This document shows positions 34,298 through 44,720 of a stretch of DNA of 64,000 nucleotides, piece by piece. The DNA is taken from positions 186,001-250,000 of the forward strand of contig DASYAL010000060.1 of NCBI GenBank assembly GCA_036501365.1. The letters run 5' to 3'. Within the stretch, counting starts at the first letter, position 1. Each line of letters starts with the position of its first letter. Source of the stretch: CAIKMD01 sp036501365 (GTDB lineage: Bacteria; Pseudomonadota; Alphaproteobacteria; ATCC43930; CGMCC-115725). Under the pieces are notes generated by a model. The model was not told where the DNA came from. It did no database searches and saw only the letters and a program-made list of their open reading frames with translations. A program made the position numbers and the translations under genes.

Positions 34298-37117
34298 TTG
34301 AGCACGCTGCGCCACGTCTATCTGATCGACGGCTCGGGCTACATCTTCCGCGCCTATCATGCGCTGCCGCCGTTGACCCGCGCCGATGGGACACCGGTTG
34401 GTGCGGTGCTCGGCTTTAGCAACATCCTCTTTAAGTTCCTCCAGGATACGGCCGCCGACCACCTCGCCGTGGTGTTCGACAGCGCGCGCACCACCTTCCG
34501 CAATCGCATCTACGACCAGTACAAGGCCCACCGTCCCGATCCGCCCGATGATCTCATCCCGCAATTCAAGCTCGTGCGCGACGCGACCGACGCGTTCAAC
34601 GTGTGCCGCATCGAGCGCGCGGATTTCGAGGCCGACGATCTGATCGCGACCTATGCCCGCGAAGCCGAGAAGGCGGGCGCGACGGTGACCATCGTTTCTT
34701 CCGACAAAGACCTGATGCAGCTGATCTCGGATCGCATCTCGATGTGGGATCCGATCAAGCAGAAGCCGATCGGCGCCGCCGAGGTACGCGAGAAGTTCGG
34801 CGTCGGCCCGGAGAAGGTGGTCGAGGTCCAGGCGCTGATCGGCGACAGCGTCGACAACGTGCCGGGCGTCCCGGGCATCGGCCCCAAAACCGCGGCAGAG
34901 CTCATCATGACCTATGGCGATCTCGAATCGGTTCTCAAGCACGCGCCCGAGATCAAGCAGCCGAAGCGCCGCCAGGCGTTGATCGATCACGCCGAGAATG
35001 CACGGATGTCGAAGAAGCTGGTCGTGCTCGACGACCACGTGCCGCTGCCGGTGCCGATCGAGAAGCTGAGCGTGAAGCCGCTGGAGCGCGGCAAGATCAC
35101 CCATTTCCTGCGCGAACAGGGGTTCCGCACGCTGCTCAATCGCGTCGAGAGCAAGCTCGGCAATGCCAGCGCTCCGGCTGAAGCCGCATCGGCCGCCGAG
35201 AAACCGGCCGCGGCGTCGGTTGCCGCGCCGGCGCCTGCCGCCGCTCCGGCCGCGCCGGTCGCCGTCGAGCAGCGCTATGAGCTGATCCAGGATTCGGCCG
35301 CGCTCGATCAATGGATTGCCGCGGCGCGCGATCAGGGCTTCGTTTCCGTCAGCGCCGAGACCTCGGCGCTCGATCATGCCCGTGCCGAGCTGATTGGCGT
35401 CGCGCTGGCGCTCGCGCCCGGCCATGCCGGCTACATCCCGCTCGGCCATTACATCGCCGAAGGCCCCGACGCGCTGGCCCTCGCTGCGCAATCGAAATCG
35501 CTGAAGCAGATTCCCGCGCGCGAGGCGCTCGCGAAGCTGAAGCCGCTGCTCGAAGAAGCAGGCGTCTTGAAGATCGGCCATGACGCCAAATACGACGCTG
35601 CGATCTTCGCCCGTCACGACGTCGCGCTCGGGCCGGTCGATTCGAGCCTGCTGATCTCCTTCGTGCTCGATGCCGGGCTGCACGGCCACGAGCTCGATGA
35701 GCTCGTCTCGCTGCGCTTCGGCCACGATACGATCAAATACAAAGACGTCGCCGGGACCGGCAAAAGCCATATTGGCTTCGCCGCCGTGGCGCTCGAGAAA
35801 GCGCGCGACTACGCCGCCGAGAAAGCGGATTACGCGCTACGCCTCCATCGGTTATTGAAGCCGCAGTTGCGCGAGAAACGGCTCTTGGGTTTCTACGAGA
35901 CGATCGAGCGGCCGCTCATCCCGGTCATCGCCGGCATGGAAGCTGCCGGCATCCGCGTCGAACGAGACGAGCTCAGCCGCTTGAGTCACGATTTCGCGCA
36001 GCGCATCGCCGCGCTCGAGGCCGAAATCCATACGCTCGCCGGTCATCCCTTCAACATCGGCTCGCCCAAGCAATTGGGCGAGGTGTTGTTCGACGAGCTC
36101 GCGCTGCCCGGCGGCAAGAAGGGCAAGACCGGCGCCTATGGCACCGATGCCGGCATCCTCGACGAGCTGGCGCTGACTCACGAACTACCGGCGCGCGTGC
36201 TCGATTGGCGGCAGCTGACGAAGCTCAAGAGCACCTACACCGATACGCTGATCGAGGAGATTAACGCGCGCACCGGCCGCGTCCACACCGCCTATTCGAT
36301 GTCGGGCGCCGCGACCGGACGGCTGAGCTCGAACGATCCCAATCTCCAGAATATCCCGATCCGCACCGAGGAGGGCCGCAAGATTCGCCGCGCCTTCGTC
36401 GCCGAACGCGGCCATAAGCTGATCTCGGCCGATTACAGCCAGATCGAGCTGCGGCTCGCCGCGCATGTCGCCGATATCGACGCGCTGAAAGACGCGTTCC
36501 GCGGCGGCGCCGACATCCATGCGATGACCGCGAGCGAGGTCTTCGGCGTGCCGATGGCGAAGATGGATTCCGAAACGCGCCGCCGCGCCAAAGCGATCAA
36601 TTTCGGCATCATCTACGGCATCAGTGCCTTCGGCCTCGGCAATCAGCTCGGCGTGCCGCAAAGCGAGGCCTCGGATTACATCAAGCGTTATTTCCAGCGC
36701 TTTCCCGGCATCCGCGACTACATGGAGCGGATGAAGCAGTTCGCGCGCGAGCATGGCTACGTCGAAACGATCTTCGGCCGCCGCGTGCACATTCCCGGCA
36801 TCAAGGACGCGAACCCGGCCCGGCGCGGCTTCTCGGAGCGCGCGGCGATCAACGCGCCACTGCAAGGCTCGGCGGCCGATATCATCAAGCGCGCGATGAA
36901 GCGCATTCCGCCGGCGCTCGATGCCGCCGGCCTCAAGACGCGGATGCTGCTTCAAGTGCATGACGAGCTCGTCTTCGAGGCGCCCGACCGCGAGGTCGAT
37001 GCCGTGAAGAAGCTCGCCAAGGACGTGATGGAAAGCGCCTGCGCGCCGGTCTTGAGCCTATCGGTGCCGCTCGTCGTCGAGACCGGCGCCGCCGGCAACT
37101 GGGACGAGGCGCATTAG
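34298..37117 (+). CDS. polA: DNA polymerase I, proofreading site degenerate
   Basis: Replaces RNA primers and fills repair gaps. The 939-residue product has the 5'-3' exonuclease domain (1-290; LIDGSGYIFRAYHALPPL), a Pro/Ala linker (about 295-325), the 3'-5' exonuclease-like domain (about 326-520) and the polymerase domain (530-939) with motif A ADYSQIELRLAAH, motif B RRAKAINFGIIYGIS and motif C VHDELVFE all intact. In the proofreading site, however, the first metal Asp is Ser352 and the last (E. coli Asp501) is Lys509, while Glu354, Asp433 and Tyr505 remain, so proofreading is probably lost. Start is TTG 34298: an in-frame stop lies at 34265 and no ATG or GTG occurs between. No ribosome site is visible. 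Confidence 0.95.
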   Translation: MSTLRHVYLIDGSGYIFRAYHALPPLTRADGTPVGAVLGFSNILFKFLQDTAADHLAVVFDSARTTFRNRIYDQYKAHRPDPPDDLIPQFKLVRDATDAFNVCRIERADFEADDLIATYAREAEKAGATVTIVSSDKDLMQLISDRISMWDPIKQKPIGAAEVREKFGVGPEKVVEVQALIGDSVDNVPGVPGIGPKTAAELIMTYGDLESVLKHAPEIKQPKRRQALIDHAENARMSKKLVVLDDHVPLPVPIEKLSVKPLERGKITHFLREQGFRTLLNRVESKLGNASAPAEAASAAEKPAAASVAAPAPAAAPAAPVAVEQRYELIQDSAALDQWIAAARDQGFVSVSAETSALDHARAELIGVALALAPGHAGYIPLGHYIAEGPDALALAAQSKSLKQIPAREALAKLKPLLEEAGVLKIGHDAKYDAAIFARHDVALGPVDSSLLISFVLDAGLHGHELDELVSLRFGHDTIKYKDVAGTGKSHIGFAAVALEKARDYAAEKADYALRLHRLLKPQLREKRLLGFYETIERPLIPVIAGMEAAGIRVERDELSRLSHDFAQRIAALEAEIHTLAGHPFNIGSPKQLGEVLFDELALPGGKKGKTGAYGTDAGILDELALTHELPARVLDWRQLTKLKSTYTDTLIEEINARTGRVHTAYSMSGAATGRLSSNDPNLQNIPIRTEEGRKIRRAFVAERGHKLISADYSQIELRLAAHVADIDALKDAFRGGADIHAMTASEVFGVPMAKMDSETRRRAKAINFGIIYGISAFGLGNQLGVPQSEASDYIKRYFQRFPGIRDYMERMKQFAREHGYVETIFGRRVHIPGIKDANPARRGFSERAAINAPLQGSAADIIKRAMKRIPPALDAAGLKTRMLLQVHDELVFEAPDREVDAVKKLAKDVMESACAPVLSLSVPLVVETGAAGNWDEAH

Positions 37118-37150
37118 CGCCTCGCCGGTCCGGCCTCTGATTGAGCGGCT

Positions 37151-38968
<1,818 letters not shown>

Positions 38969-39167
38969 GCCACGATCTCCTTCGACACCAGCAGCGACTG
39001 TGGGACGATACCGCCGGCTGATCCGGTGACGGCGAAGGCGAGCACGGCGAACCTCCAAGATGGTATCGGGCTTTTTCGATGGTTAACGCGAATCGTTGCC
39101 CGGCCACCCAAATTATCGCCGCAGCGTTCAAGGCGCAATGTCCATGCGCCCTATCGCGCGGTATGCG

Positions 39168-39899
39168 CTATTGCGACATTGCGCCGCGTTTGGCCGACTG
39201 TGCAAGCGCAACAAAACTTTGCCGCACTGCATCCAAATCGCCCACCGGCGTTGGGAAATCGATACGTGCGACCGTGCCGCCGCGCCGCAGATCGGCGCCC
39301 TCGGGATCGACGCCGGTGAGACGCCAGCCGCTGCCGCTCAGCCCTAACAGCCGTTCGGCATAGAGATCGATCGTCGTCGCGTGATCGCCGTTCATGTGAT
39401 CGAGGATGCCGGGCTCGGCGTCGCGCAGCCAGGTGAGGTCATGCGGCTCGCGCAACGCCGCGGCCTCGATCCAATGGATGCGCCCGAAACCTGCGACCAG
39501 ATGCGCGCGCGTGACTTCCATGCGGTAAAGAGCGAAATCCTTGAAGCCGGCATAGAGCGCGCTCGCGGGATGGCGTGCCACGAAGCGCTTGCGCCGCGTT
39601 GGATCGGGATCGGGCCGCAGCCGGCCCACCGCCGTCACCCGCGCGCCAGTCAGCGGGTCGTCCAAGCCCTGCGTGCCGTCGAACAGCAGCGAGGCGCGCG
39701 GATCGCGCGCGAGGTTCTTGGTATGCTCGGCCAGGGTCGAGATGAACAACAGCGGGCTGGCGTCGAGATCGGCTGCGACCAGGACGAGAGACGCGTAGGG
39801 CCAGCCCTCCACGCCGAGCGCCGTTGCCAAGGCCGCCCGGTCGAGGGCGCGCATGAGCCGCCGGGCGGTCGCCGCCGGGGCTGCGTCAGGCGTTGTCAT
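39168..39899 (-). CDS. HugZ-like / PNPOx-fold protein with DUF2470 domain
   Basis: A 243-residue protein with an N-terminal split barrel (about 15-140; ALATALGVEGWPYASLV, ASLLFDG) and a C-terminal DUF2470 region (about 155-240; HMNGDHATTIDLYAERLLG). This is the arrangement of the HugZ haem-degrading and related haem-utilisation proteins. No haem uptake genes are near, so the role (haem oxygenase or flavin-binding reductase) is open. It lies between pckG and chvI, starting 155 bases from chvI in the opposite direction, so the two share a promoter region. Confidence 0.8.
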   Translation of the reverse strand: MTTPDAAPAATARRLMRALDRAALATALGVEGWPYASLVLVAADLDASPLLFISTLAEHTKNLARDPRASLLFDGTQGLDDPLTGARVTAVGRLRPDPDPTRRKRFVARHPASALYAGFKDFALYRMEVTRAHLVAGFGRIHWIEAAALREPHDLTWLRDAEPGILDHMNGDHATTIDLYAERLLGLSGSGWRLTGVDPEGADLRRGGTVARIDFPTPVGDLDAVRQSFVALAQSAKRGAMSQ

Positions 39900-40054
39900 C
39901 GCTTCGATCCTGGTCCCTGAAGCGGTTCAAGGGAAGCGTCTAAATCGCTGGTAATCTTGGTTGACGAAGACAAATTAGAACCCCCCTGTTGCCTTAAAGC
40001 CGCCACACTGCGGCGCAAGGGTTCCGCCTTGGGCCGACTATGAGGGAACATTCG

Positions 40055-40750
40055 ATGGCCAACACGATCGCCCTGGTCGATGACGACAGGAACATTCTCA
40101 CGTCGGTGGCGATGGCGCTCGAGGCCGAGGGCTTCACCGTGCGCAGCTATACCGACGGGGCCGAGGCGCTCAAAGGGCTAACGACGCAACCTGCCGATCT
40201 CGCCATCCTCGACATCAAGATGCCGCGGATGGATGGCATGGAATTGCTCGGCCATCTGCGCAAGGACAGCGCGATGCCAGTGATTTTCCTCACCTCGAAG
40301 GACGATGAGGTCGACGAGGTGCTGGGGCTGCGCATGGGCGCCGACGATTACATCAAGAAACCATTCTCGCAGCGGCTTCTCGTCGAGCGCATCCGCGCGT
40401 TGCTGCGGCGCGGCGAACTCGCACAAGGCACCGGCGCCGAGGCCGAGCCGGCGATCCAGCGCGGCGAGCTGCGGCTCGATCCGGCACGGCATCAATGCAC
40501 CTGGAAGGGCGAGAACGTCGATCTCACGGTGACCGAGTTTCTGTTGCTCAAATCGCTGGCGCTTCGACCCGGCCATGTGAAAAGCCGCGATCAGTTGATG
40601 GACGGCGCCTATGGCGAGCATATTTATGTGGATGATCGCACCATCGATAGTCACGTGAAACGTCTGCGCAAAAAGTTTAAGGTGGTGGACCTGGATTTTG
40701 CGCAGATCGAGACGCTCTACGGGGTTGGATACCGCTACCGCGACACCTGA
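40055..40750 (+). CDS. chvI: response regulator ChvI
   Basis: OmpR-type transcription regulator of the ChvG/ChvI acid and envelope-stress system. The receiver domain (1-120) shows DDD at 9-11, phospho-acceptor Asp53 in LDIKMPRMDG, a Thr in FLTSKDD near 81 and Lys in IKKPF near 103. The winged-helix part (140-231) ends VDDRTIDSHVKRLRKKF...GVGYRY. Start ATG 40055 has GAGGGA 8 bases upstream; an ATG at 40040 is also in frame but lies ahead of this site. The gene leads the chvI-chvG-hprK-rapZ-PTS block. Confidence 0.93.
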   Translation: MANTIALVDDDRNILTSVAMALEAEGFTVRSYTDGAEALKGLTTQPADLAILDIKMPRMDGMELLGHLRKDSAMPVIFLTSKDDEVDEVLGLRMGADDYIKKPFSQRLLVERIRALLRRGELAQGTGAEAEPAIQRGELRLDPARHQCTWKGENVDLTVTEFLLLKSLALRPGHVKSRDQLMDGAYGEHIYVDDRTIDSHVKRLRKKFKVVDLDFAQIETLYGVGYRYRDT

Positions 40751-40775
40751 CCGTTCCTCCGCCGCGGCCTCGACC

Positions 40776-42461
40776 ATGGATGTGTCGCCGCGTCAGACCG
40801 AGGAAGCATTGGCCGCACGACCGGCGCCCTGGGCGCGGGGCCGCTATCGCCTGTCGCCGCTCACGCTGCGCATCCTCGCCATCAACGTTGTCGCCTTGGC
40901 GCTGCTTGGGGGCGGCTTCTTCTATCTCGGCGAATACCAGCAAAAGCTCGTCGCGACGCAGATCGCGGGTCTCGAGACGCAAGGCCAGATCTTTGCCGCG
41001 GCGCTGGGCGAGGGCGCGGTGCAGAACCGGCTCGACGGCGCCCCCGAGGCGCTCGCGCCTGGCCTGTCGCGCGAGATGATGCGGCGCCTGGTCGAGCCGA
41101 CTCATATCCGCGCCCGGCTCTTCGATACGCAAGGCGTGCAGATCGCCGACAGCCGGTCGCTTGGCGCATCGCGCGAAACGATCCAGGTCGAGGAGCTGCC
41201 GCCGCCCGAGCGTAGCAACGTCATCCTGCGCCTCGCGGACCGCTTCTACGAGAATGTGATGGCGCGCATCGCCTGGAGCGGCAATTACCTGCCCTATGTC
41301 GAGTCTGCCGCCCCCACGGCGGCGGACTATCCCGAGGTCGGGCACGCTTTCCAGGGCGAGATTGCGAGCGCAGTGCAGCGCACGGCCGAGGGCGGACTCG
41401 TAATGAGCGCCGCGGTGCCGGTGCAGTATTACAAGCAGGTGCTCGGCGTCGTGCTGTTGTCCTCGGGTAGCAGCGAGATCGAGCAGGCGGTTCGCGCCGT
41501 CCGCCTCTCGATCGTCGAGCTGTTCTTGTTGGCGCTGGTCGTGACGATCCTGCTGTCGATCTTCCTCGCCGGCACGATCGTGCGGCCGCTGCGCCAACTC
41601 GCCGCCGCGGCCGAGCAGGTGCGCCGCGGCGCGACTCAATCGCCCATCATCCCCGATTTCGCCATGCGGCGAGACGAGATCGGCGATCTCTCGATCGCGC
41701 TCCGCGAGATGACCGAGACCATCCGCCGGCGCATGAACGCGATCGAGCATTTCGCCGCCGATGTCGCGCATGAGTTGAAGAATCCGCTGACCTCGCTGCG
41801 CAGCGCCGTCGAGACCGCGCTGCGCGTCGACGATGTGGAGAAGCAGAAGCGGCTGCTGATGCTCGTGCTCGAGGATGCGAAGCGGCTCGACCGGCTCGTC
41901 ACCGATATCTCCGATGCGTCGCGGCTCGACGCCGAGATGTCGCGCGACCTGCACTCGCGGGTGCCGCTCGGCCCGATGCTCGGGACGCTGGTCGCGGTCT
42001 ATCGCGAGGCAGGGGGGCCCGGTTCGCCGTTGATCACGCTCGATCTTCCGGATGGTGCGGGGGCCGAGGCCGCTATCAACACGCGCGGCAACGAAGAACG
42101 GCTGGTGCGCGTGTTCCGCAATCTCCTCGATAACGCGATCTCGTTCAGCCCGCCGGGCGGCACCATCGCCGTTCGCTTGCGCCGCGCCGGCGATATGATC
42201 CGAATCGCGGTCGAGGATGACGGTCCCGGCATTCCCGAAGGCAAGCTCGGCGCGATTTTCGAGCGCTTCTACAGCGAGCGGCCCGCGGGCGAGGATTTTG
42301 GCACCCATTCCGGCCTCGGCCTCGCGATCTCGAAGCAGATCATCGAAGCTCATCGCGGCACCATCCGGGCCGAGAACCGCCTCGATCGCGACAACCGGCT
42401 GCACGGCGCGCGTTTCATGGTCGATCTGCCTGCCGATTCCGGCGCTGCGGCGCGCCTCTAG
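40776..42461 (+). CDS. chvG: sensor histidine kinase ChvG
   Basis: Membrane sensor partner of ChvI. The 561-residue protein has two membrane helices (about 27-47 and 245-267) around a periplasmic sensor domain, HAMP (about 268-320), a DHp domain with phospho-acceptor His332 in DVAHELKNPLTSLRSA, and a catalytic domain with N-box FRNLLDNAISFSPPGG, VEDDGPGIPE and FGTHSGLGLAISKQI. ATG 40776 is taken as start, 26 bases after the chvI stop; in-frame TTG starts further upstream fall in chvI and add no domain. In relatives, the periplasmic ExoR restrains ChvG; no exoR is in the window. Confidence 0.9.
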   Translation: MDVSPRQTEEALAARPAPWARGRYRLSPLTLRILAINVVALALLGGGFFYLGEYQQKLVATQIAGLETQGQIFAAALGEGAVQNRLDGAPEALAPGLSREMMRRLVEPTHIRARLFDTQGVQIADSRSLGASRETIQVEELPPPERSNVILRLADRFYENVMARIAWSGNYLPYVESAAPTAADYPEVGHAFQGEIASAVQRTAEGGLVMSAAVPVQYYKQVLGVVLLSSGSSEIEQAVRAVRLSIVELFLLALVVTILLSIFLAGTIVRPLRQLAAAAEQVRRGATQSPIIPDFAMRRDEIGDLSIALREMTETIRRRMNAIEHFAADVAHELKNPLTSLRSAVETALRVDDVEKQKRLLMLVLEDAKRLDRLVTDISDASRLDAEMSRDLHSRVPLGPMLGTLVAVYREAGGPGSPLITLDLPDGAGAEAAINTRGNEERLVRVFRNLLDNAISFSPPGGTIAVRLRRAGDMIRIAVEDDGPGIPEGKLGAIFERFYSERPAGEDFGTHSGLGLAISKQIIEAHRGTIRAENRLDRDNRLHGARFMVDLPADSGAAARL

Positions 42462-42622
42462 GCGCGCTTCCGTGCAAAGCAAAAGCTCCGGCGAAGCTTT
42501 GCTAGATGTAGTGGGCGGCTAGGCCGATAATCGCAACTAATTGACGGATTGTCACAATTGCGCAAAGTTGCAGTGCCAAATCGATTGACTTTGAGCAAAG
42601 AGCAGCGCACCTAGAGCGCCGC

Positions 42623-43075
42623 ATGATCCGAGTCCATGGCACGGCGATTGCGCTGGGGAGCGAAGGCATCCTGCTCCGGGGTCCGTCGGGCGCGGGCAAA
42701 TCGGATCTTGCATTGCGATTGATCGACCAAGGTGCACGCCTCGTGGCGGACGACCAGACCGAGCTTCGGCGCGAGGGCAACGAGATCACGATGAGCGCGC
42801 CGGCAACCATCGCCGGTCAGATCGAAGTGCGCGGCCTCGGCATCATGGCGGTGTCGAGCGTCGCCGCCGCGCCGCTGCGGCTCGTCGTCGATCTGATGCC
42901 GGCCGATGAGATCGAACGCTTGCCGTTGCCGCACGCCTGCGACCTGCTCGGCTGCGCCGTGCCGGTGGTGGCGCTGGCGCCGTTCGAGGCTTCCGCGCCG
43001 GCAAAGCTCCGGCTCGCGCTTCAGACGATCGCGCGCCGGGCCGGCGTCGCGATGCCGGCCGCGATCCCATCATGA
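42623..43075 (+). CDS. hprK: short HPr kinase/phosphorylase
   Basis: Phosphorylates HPr on a serine to regulate the PTS. At 150 residues it is the shortened alphaproteobacterial form that lacks the N-terminal domain of the Gram-positive enzyme. P-loop GPSGAGKSD at 20-28, VADDQTEL near 43, and the IEVRGLGIM motif near 69-77 match the HprK catalytic core. The 160-base gap after chvG holds two TTGAC hexamers (42541, 42585) that could be part of promoters. It overlaps rapZ by four bases, leading a coupled run rapZ-EIIA-HPr-EI. Confidence 0.9.
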   Translation: MIRVHGTAIALGSEGILLRGPSGAGKSDLALRLIDQGARLVADDQTELRREGNEITMSAPATIAGQIEVRGLGIMAVSSVAAAPLRLVVDLMPADEIERLPLPHACDLLGCAVPVVALAPFEASAPAKLRLALQTIARRAGVAMPAAIPS

Positions 43076-44001
43076 CCGATACGCCGCAAGCGGGCGGCAA
43101 GCTGATCGTCGTCACCGGCATGTCCGGCGCCGGCCGCTCGACCGCGCTCAAGGTGTTCGAGGATATGGGCTACGAGGCGGTCGACAATCTGCCGCTGTCG
43201 CTACTGCCCAATCTCGTCGGGCCGAGCGGCCGGCTGCTGGCGCTCGGCGTCGACGTGCGCACGCGCGATTTCGCGGTGCCGGCCTTGATCGCGACGCTCG
43301 ACAGCCTCGCGACCGGACGCGATCTCGATCTGAAGATCGTGTTCCTCGATTGTGACGACGACCGGCTGGAGCGCCGCTACACCGAGACGCGCCGCCGCCA
43401 CCCGCTCGCTACCGAGCGCCCGGTGGCCGACGGGATAAGACTGGAGCGCGAGCGCGTGCGTCCGCTGCACGATCGCGCCGATTTGGTAATCGACACTTCG
43501 CTGCTGACGCCGGCCGATCTGAAGCGTGTGCTGCATGGCCATTTCCGTCTCACCGCTGAGCTGGGCTTGAGCGTCTTCGTCACGTCCTTCTCCTATCGCC
43601 AAGGCCTGCCGCGCGACGCCGATCTGGTGCTCGACGTGCGCTTCTTGCGCAATCCGCATTACGTCGCCGCGCTGAAGCCGATGACCGGCAAGGATCGCGC
43701 GGTCGGCGACTACATTGCCGCCGATCCGGATTTCCCCGCCTTCCTCGATCAGCTCTCAGCCTGGCTCAAGCCGCTGCTGCCGCGCTACGAGAGCGAGGGC
43801 AAAAGCTATCTTACCATCGCGATCGGCTGCACCGGCGGCCGGCATCGCTCGGTCTACGTCGCCGAGCGGCTCGCCGCCTGGCTGCGCCGCGAGGGCCGCA
43901 GCGTCGCAGTCGCGCATCGCGATTTGGGGATCAGTGTTTTATCGGAAACCACCACGGCCGCAGCCGATCTCGGCGAAGCCGCAGTAAAGGACTTCGCATG
44001 A
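43072..44001 (+). CDS. rapZ: RNase adapter / nucleotide-binding protein RapZ
   Basis: P-loop protein that in enterobacteria controls GlmS via RNase E and small RNAs, known as YvcJ in Firmicutes. The 309-residue product has GMSGAGRST at 16-24, the YEAVDNLPLSLL segment at 36-47, VFLDCDDDRLERRYTETRR near 95-113, the FSYRQGLPRDADLVLDVRF segment near 170 and TIAIGCTGGRHRSVY near 250, all diagnostic. It overlaps hprK and EIIA by four bases. Whether the small-RNA role applies in Alphaproteobacteria is unproven; PTS linkage is the context. Confidence 0.94.
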   Translation: MTDTPQAGGKLIVVTGMSGAGRSTALKVFEDMGYEAVDNLPLSLLPNLVGPSGRLLALGVDVRTRDFAVPALIATLDSLATGRDLDLKIVFLDCDDDRLERRYTETRRRHPLATERPVADGIRLERERVRPLHDRADLVIDTSLLTPADLKRVLHGHFRLTAELGLSVFVTSFSYRQGLPRDADLVLDVRFLRNPHYVAALKPMTGKDRAVGDYIAADPDFPAFLDQLSAWLKPLLPRYESEGKSYLTIAIGCTGGRHRSVYVAERLAAWLRREGRSVAVAHRDLGISVLSETTTAAADLGEAAVKDFA

Positions 44002-44402
44002 TTGGAATGGTTCTTGTCACCCATGGCAGGCTTGCCGCGGAATTCATCGCCGCGCTCGAGCATGTCGTCGGGCCGCAATCCCATATCGCGGCGGTCTGCA
44101 TCGGGCCGGAAGACGATATGGAGCGACGGCGCCAGGACATCTTGCACGCGATCGCCGAGGTCGATGCCGGCAAGGGTGTCGTGTTGTTGACCGACATGTT
44201 CGGCGGCACGCCCTCCAATCTCGCGATCTCGGTGATGGACAAGGCCAAGGTCGAGGTGATCGCCGGGATCAACCTGCCGATGCTGATCAAGCTCGCGAGC
44301 CTGCGCGAGAGCGAAAGCCTCGCCGCCGCGGTGCGCGGCGCGCAGGAGGCGGGGCGCAAATACATCAACGTCGCCTCGCAATTGCTGGCCGAGGCGCGGT
44401 GA
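43998..44402 (+). CDS. PTS system mannose-type EIIA component
   Basis: A 134-residue EIIA of the mannose/fructose family. His9 in MVLVTHGRLA is the phosphorylation site. LTDMFGGTPSNLA near 60-75 is the family signature. No EIIB/C/D permease genes follow, so, as in other Alphaproteobacteria, it probably acts as a regulatory phosphate acceptor rather than in sugar import. Both ends overlap neighbours by four bases (ATGA with rapZ, GTGA with HPr). Confidence 0.92.
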   Translation: MIGMVLVTHGRLAAEFIAALEHVVGPQSHIAAVCIGPEDDMERRRQDILHAIAEVDAGKGVVLLTDMFGGTPSNLAISVMDKAKVEVIAGINLPMLIKLASLRESESLAAAVRGAQEAGRKYINVASQLLAEAR

Positions 44403-44716
44403 GCGATGGCGCGCCCCCATCGGACGAGGGGGCGCCCGACGCCAACGGGCCTATCCGCCGCAAGGCGGTAATCTGCAATCGCCGCGGTCTTCACGCGCGC
44501 GCCGCCGCGAAATTCGTTAAGCTCGTTTTCGAGTTCGATGCCGAGGTAACGGTGGCGAAAGGGGAGAACACGGTGTCGGGACGATCGATCATGGGCCTGA
44601 TGATGCTGGCAGCGGGGCCGGGCGCCGAGCTCGATCTCTCCGCGACGGGCCCCGATGCCGAACGCGCGCTCGACGCCTTGACGGCGCTGGTCACCGGCGG
44701 CTTCGACGAGTCCTGA
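44399..44716 (+). CDS. ptsH: phosphocarrier protein HPr
   Basis: A 105-residue HPr, with about 17 residues added to the N-terminus of the usual fold. Phospho-His32 is in NRRGLHARAAAKFVK, and the regulatory serine phosphorylated by HprK is Ser63 in GRSIMGLMML. It takes phosphate from enzyme I and passes it to EIIA. It starts at GTG 44399 overlapping EIIA by four bases and ends 4 bases before the enzyme I start. Confidence 0.93.
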   Translation: MSDGAPPSDEGAPDANGPIRRKAVICNRRGLHARAAAKFVKLVFEFDAEVTVAKGENTVSGRSIMGLMMLAAGPGAELDLSATGPDAERALDALTALVTGGFDES

Positions 44717-44720
44717 CCCG

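Noticed and set aside
34079..35770. A 563-codon minus-strand frame opposite polA
   Set aside because: Antisense shadow of a well-conserved gene with no domain of its own.
39961..39990. TTGACG as a -35 element for chvI
   Set aside because: No acceptable -10 hexamer is found at 16-18 bases; left unassigned.
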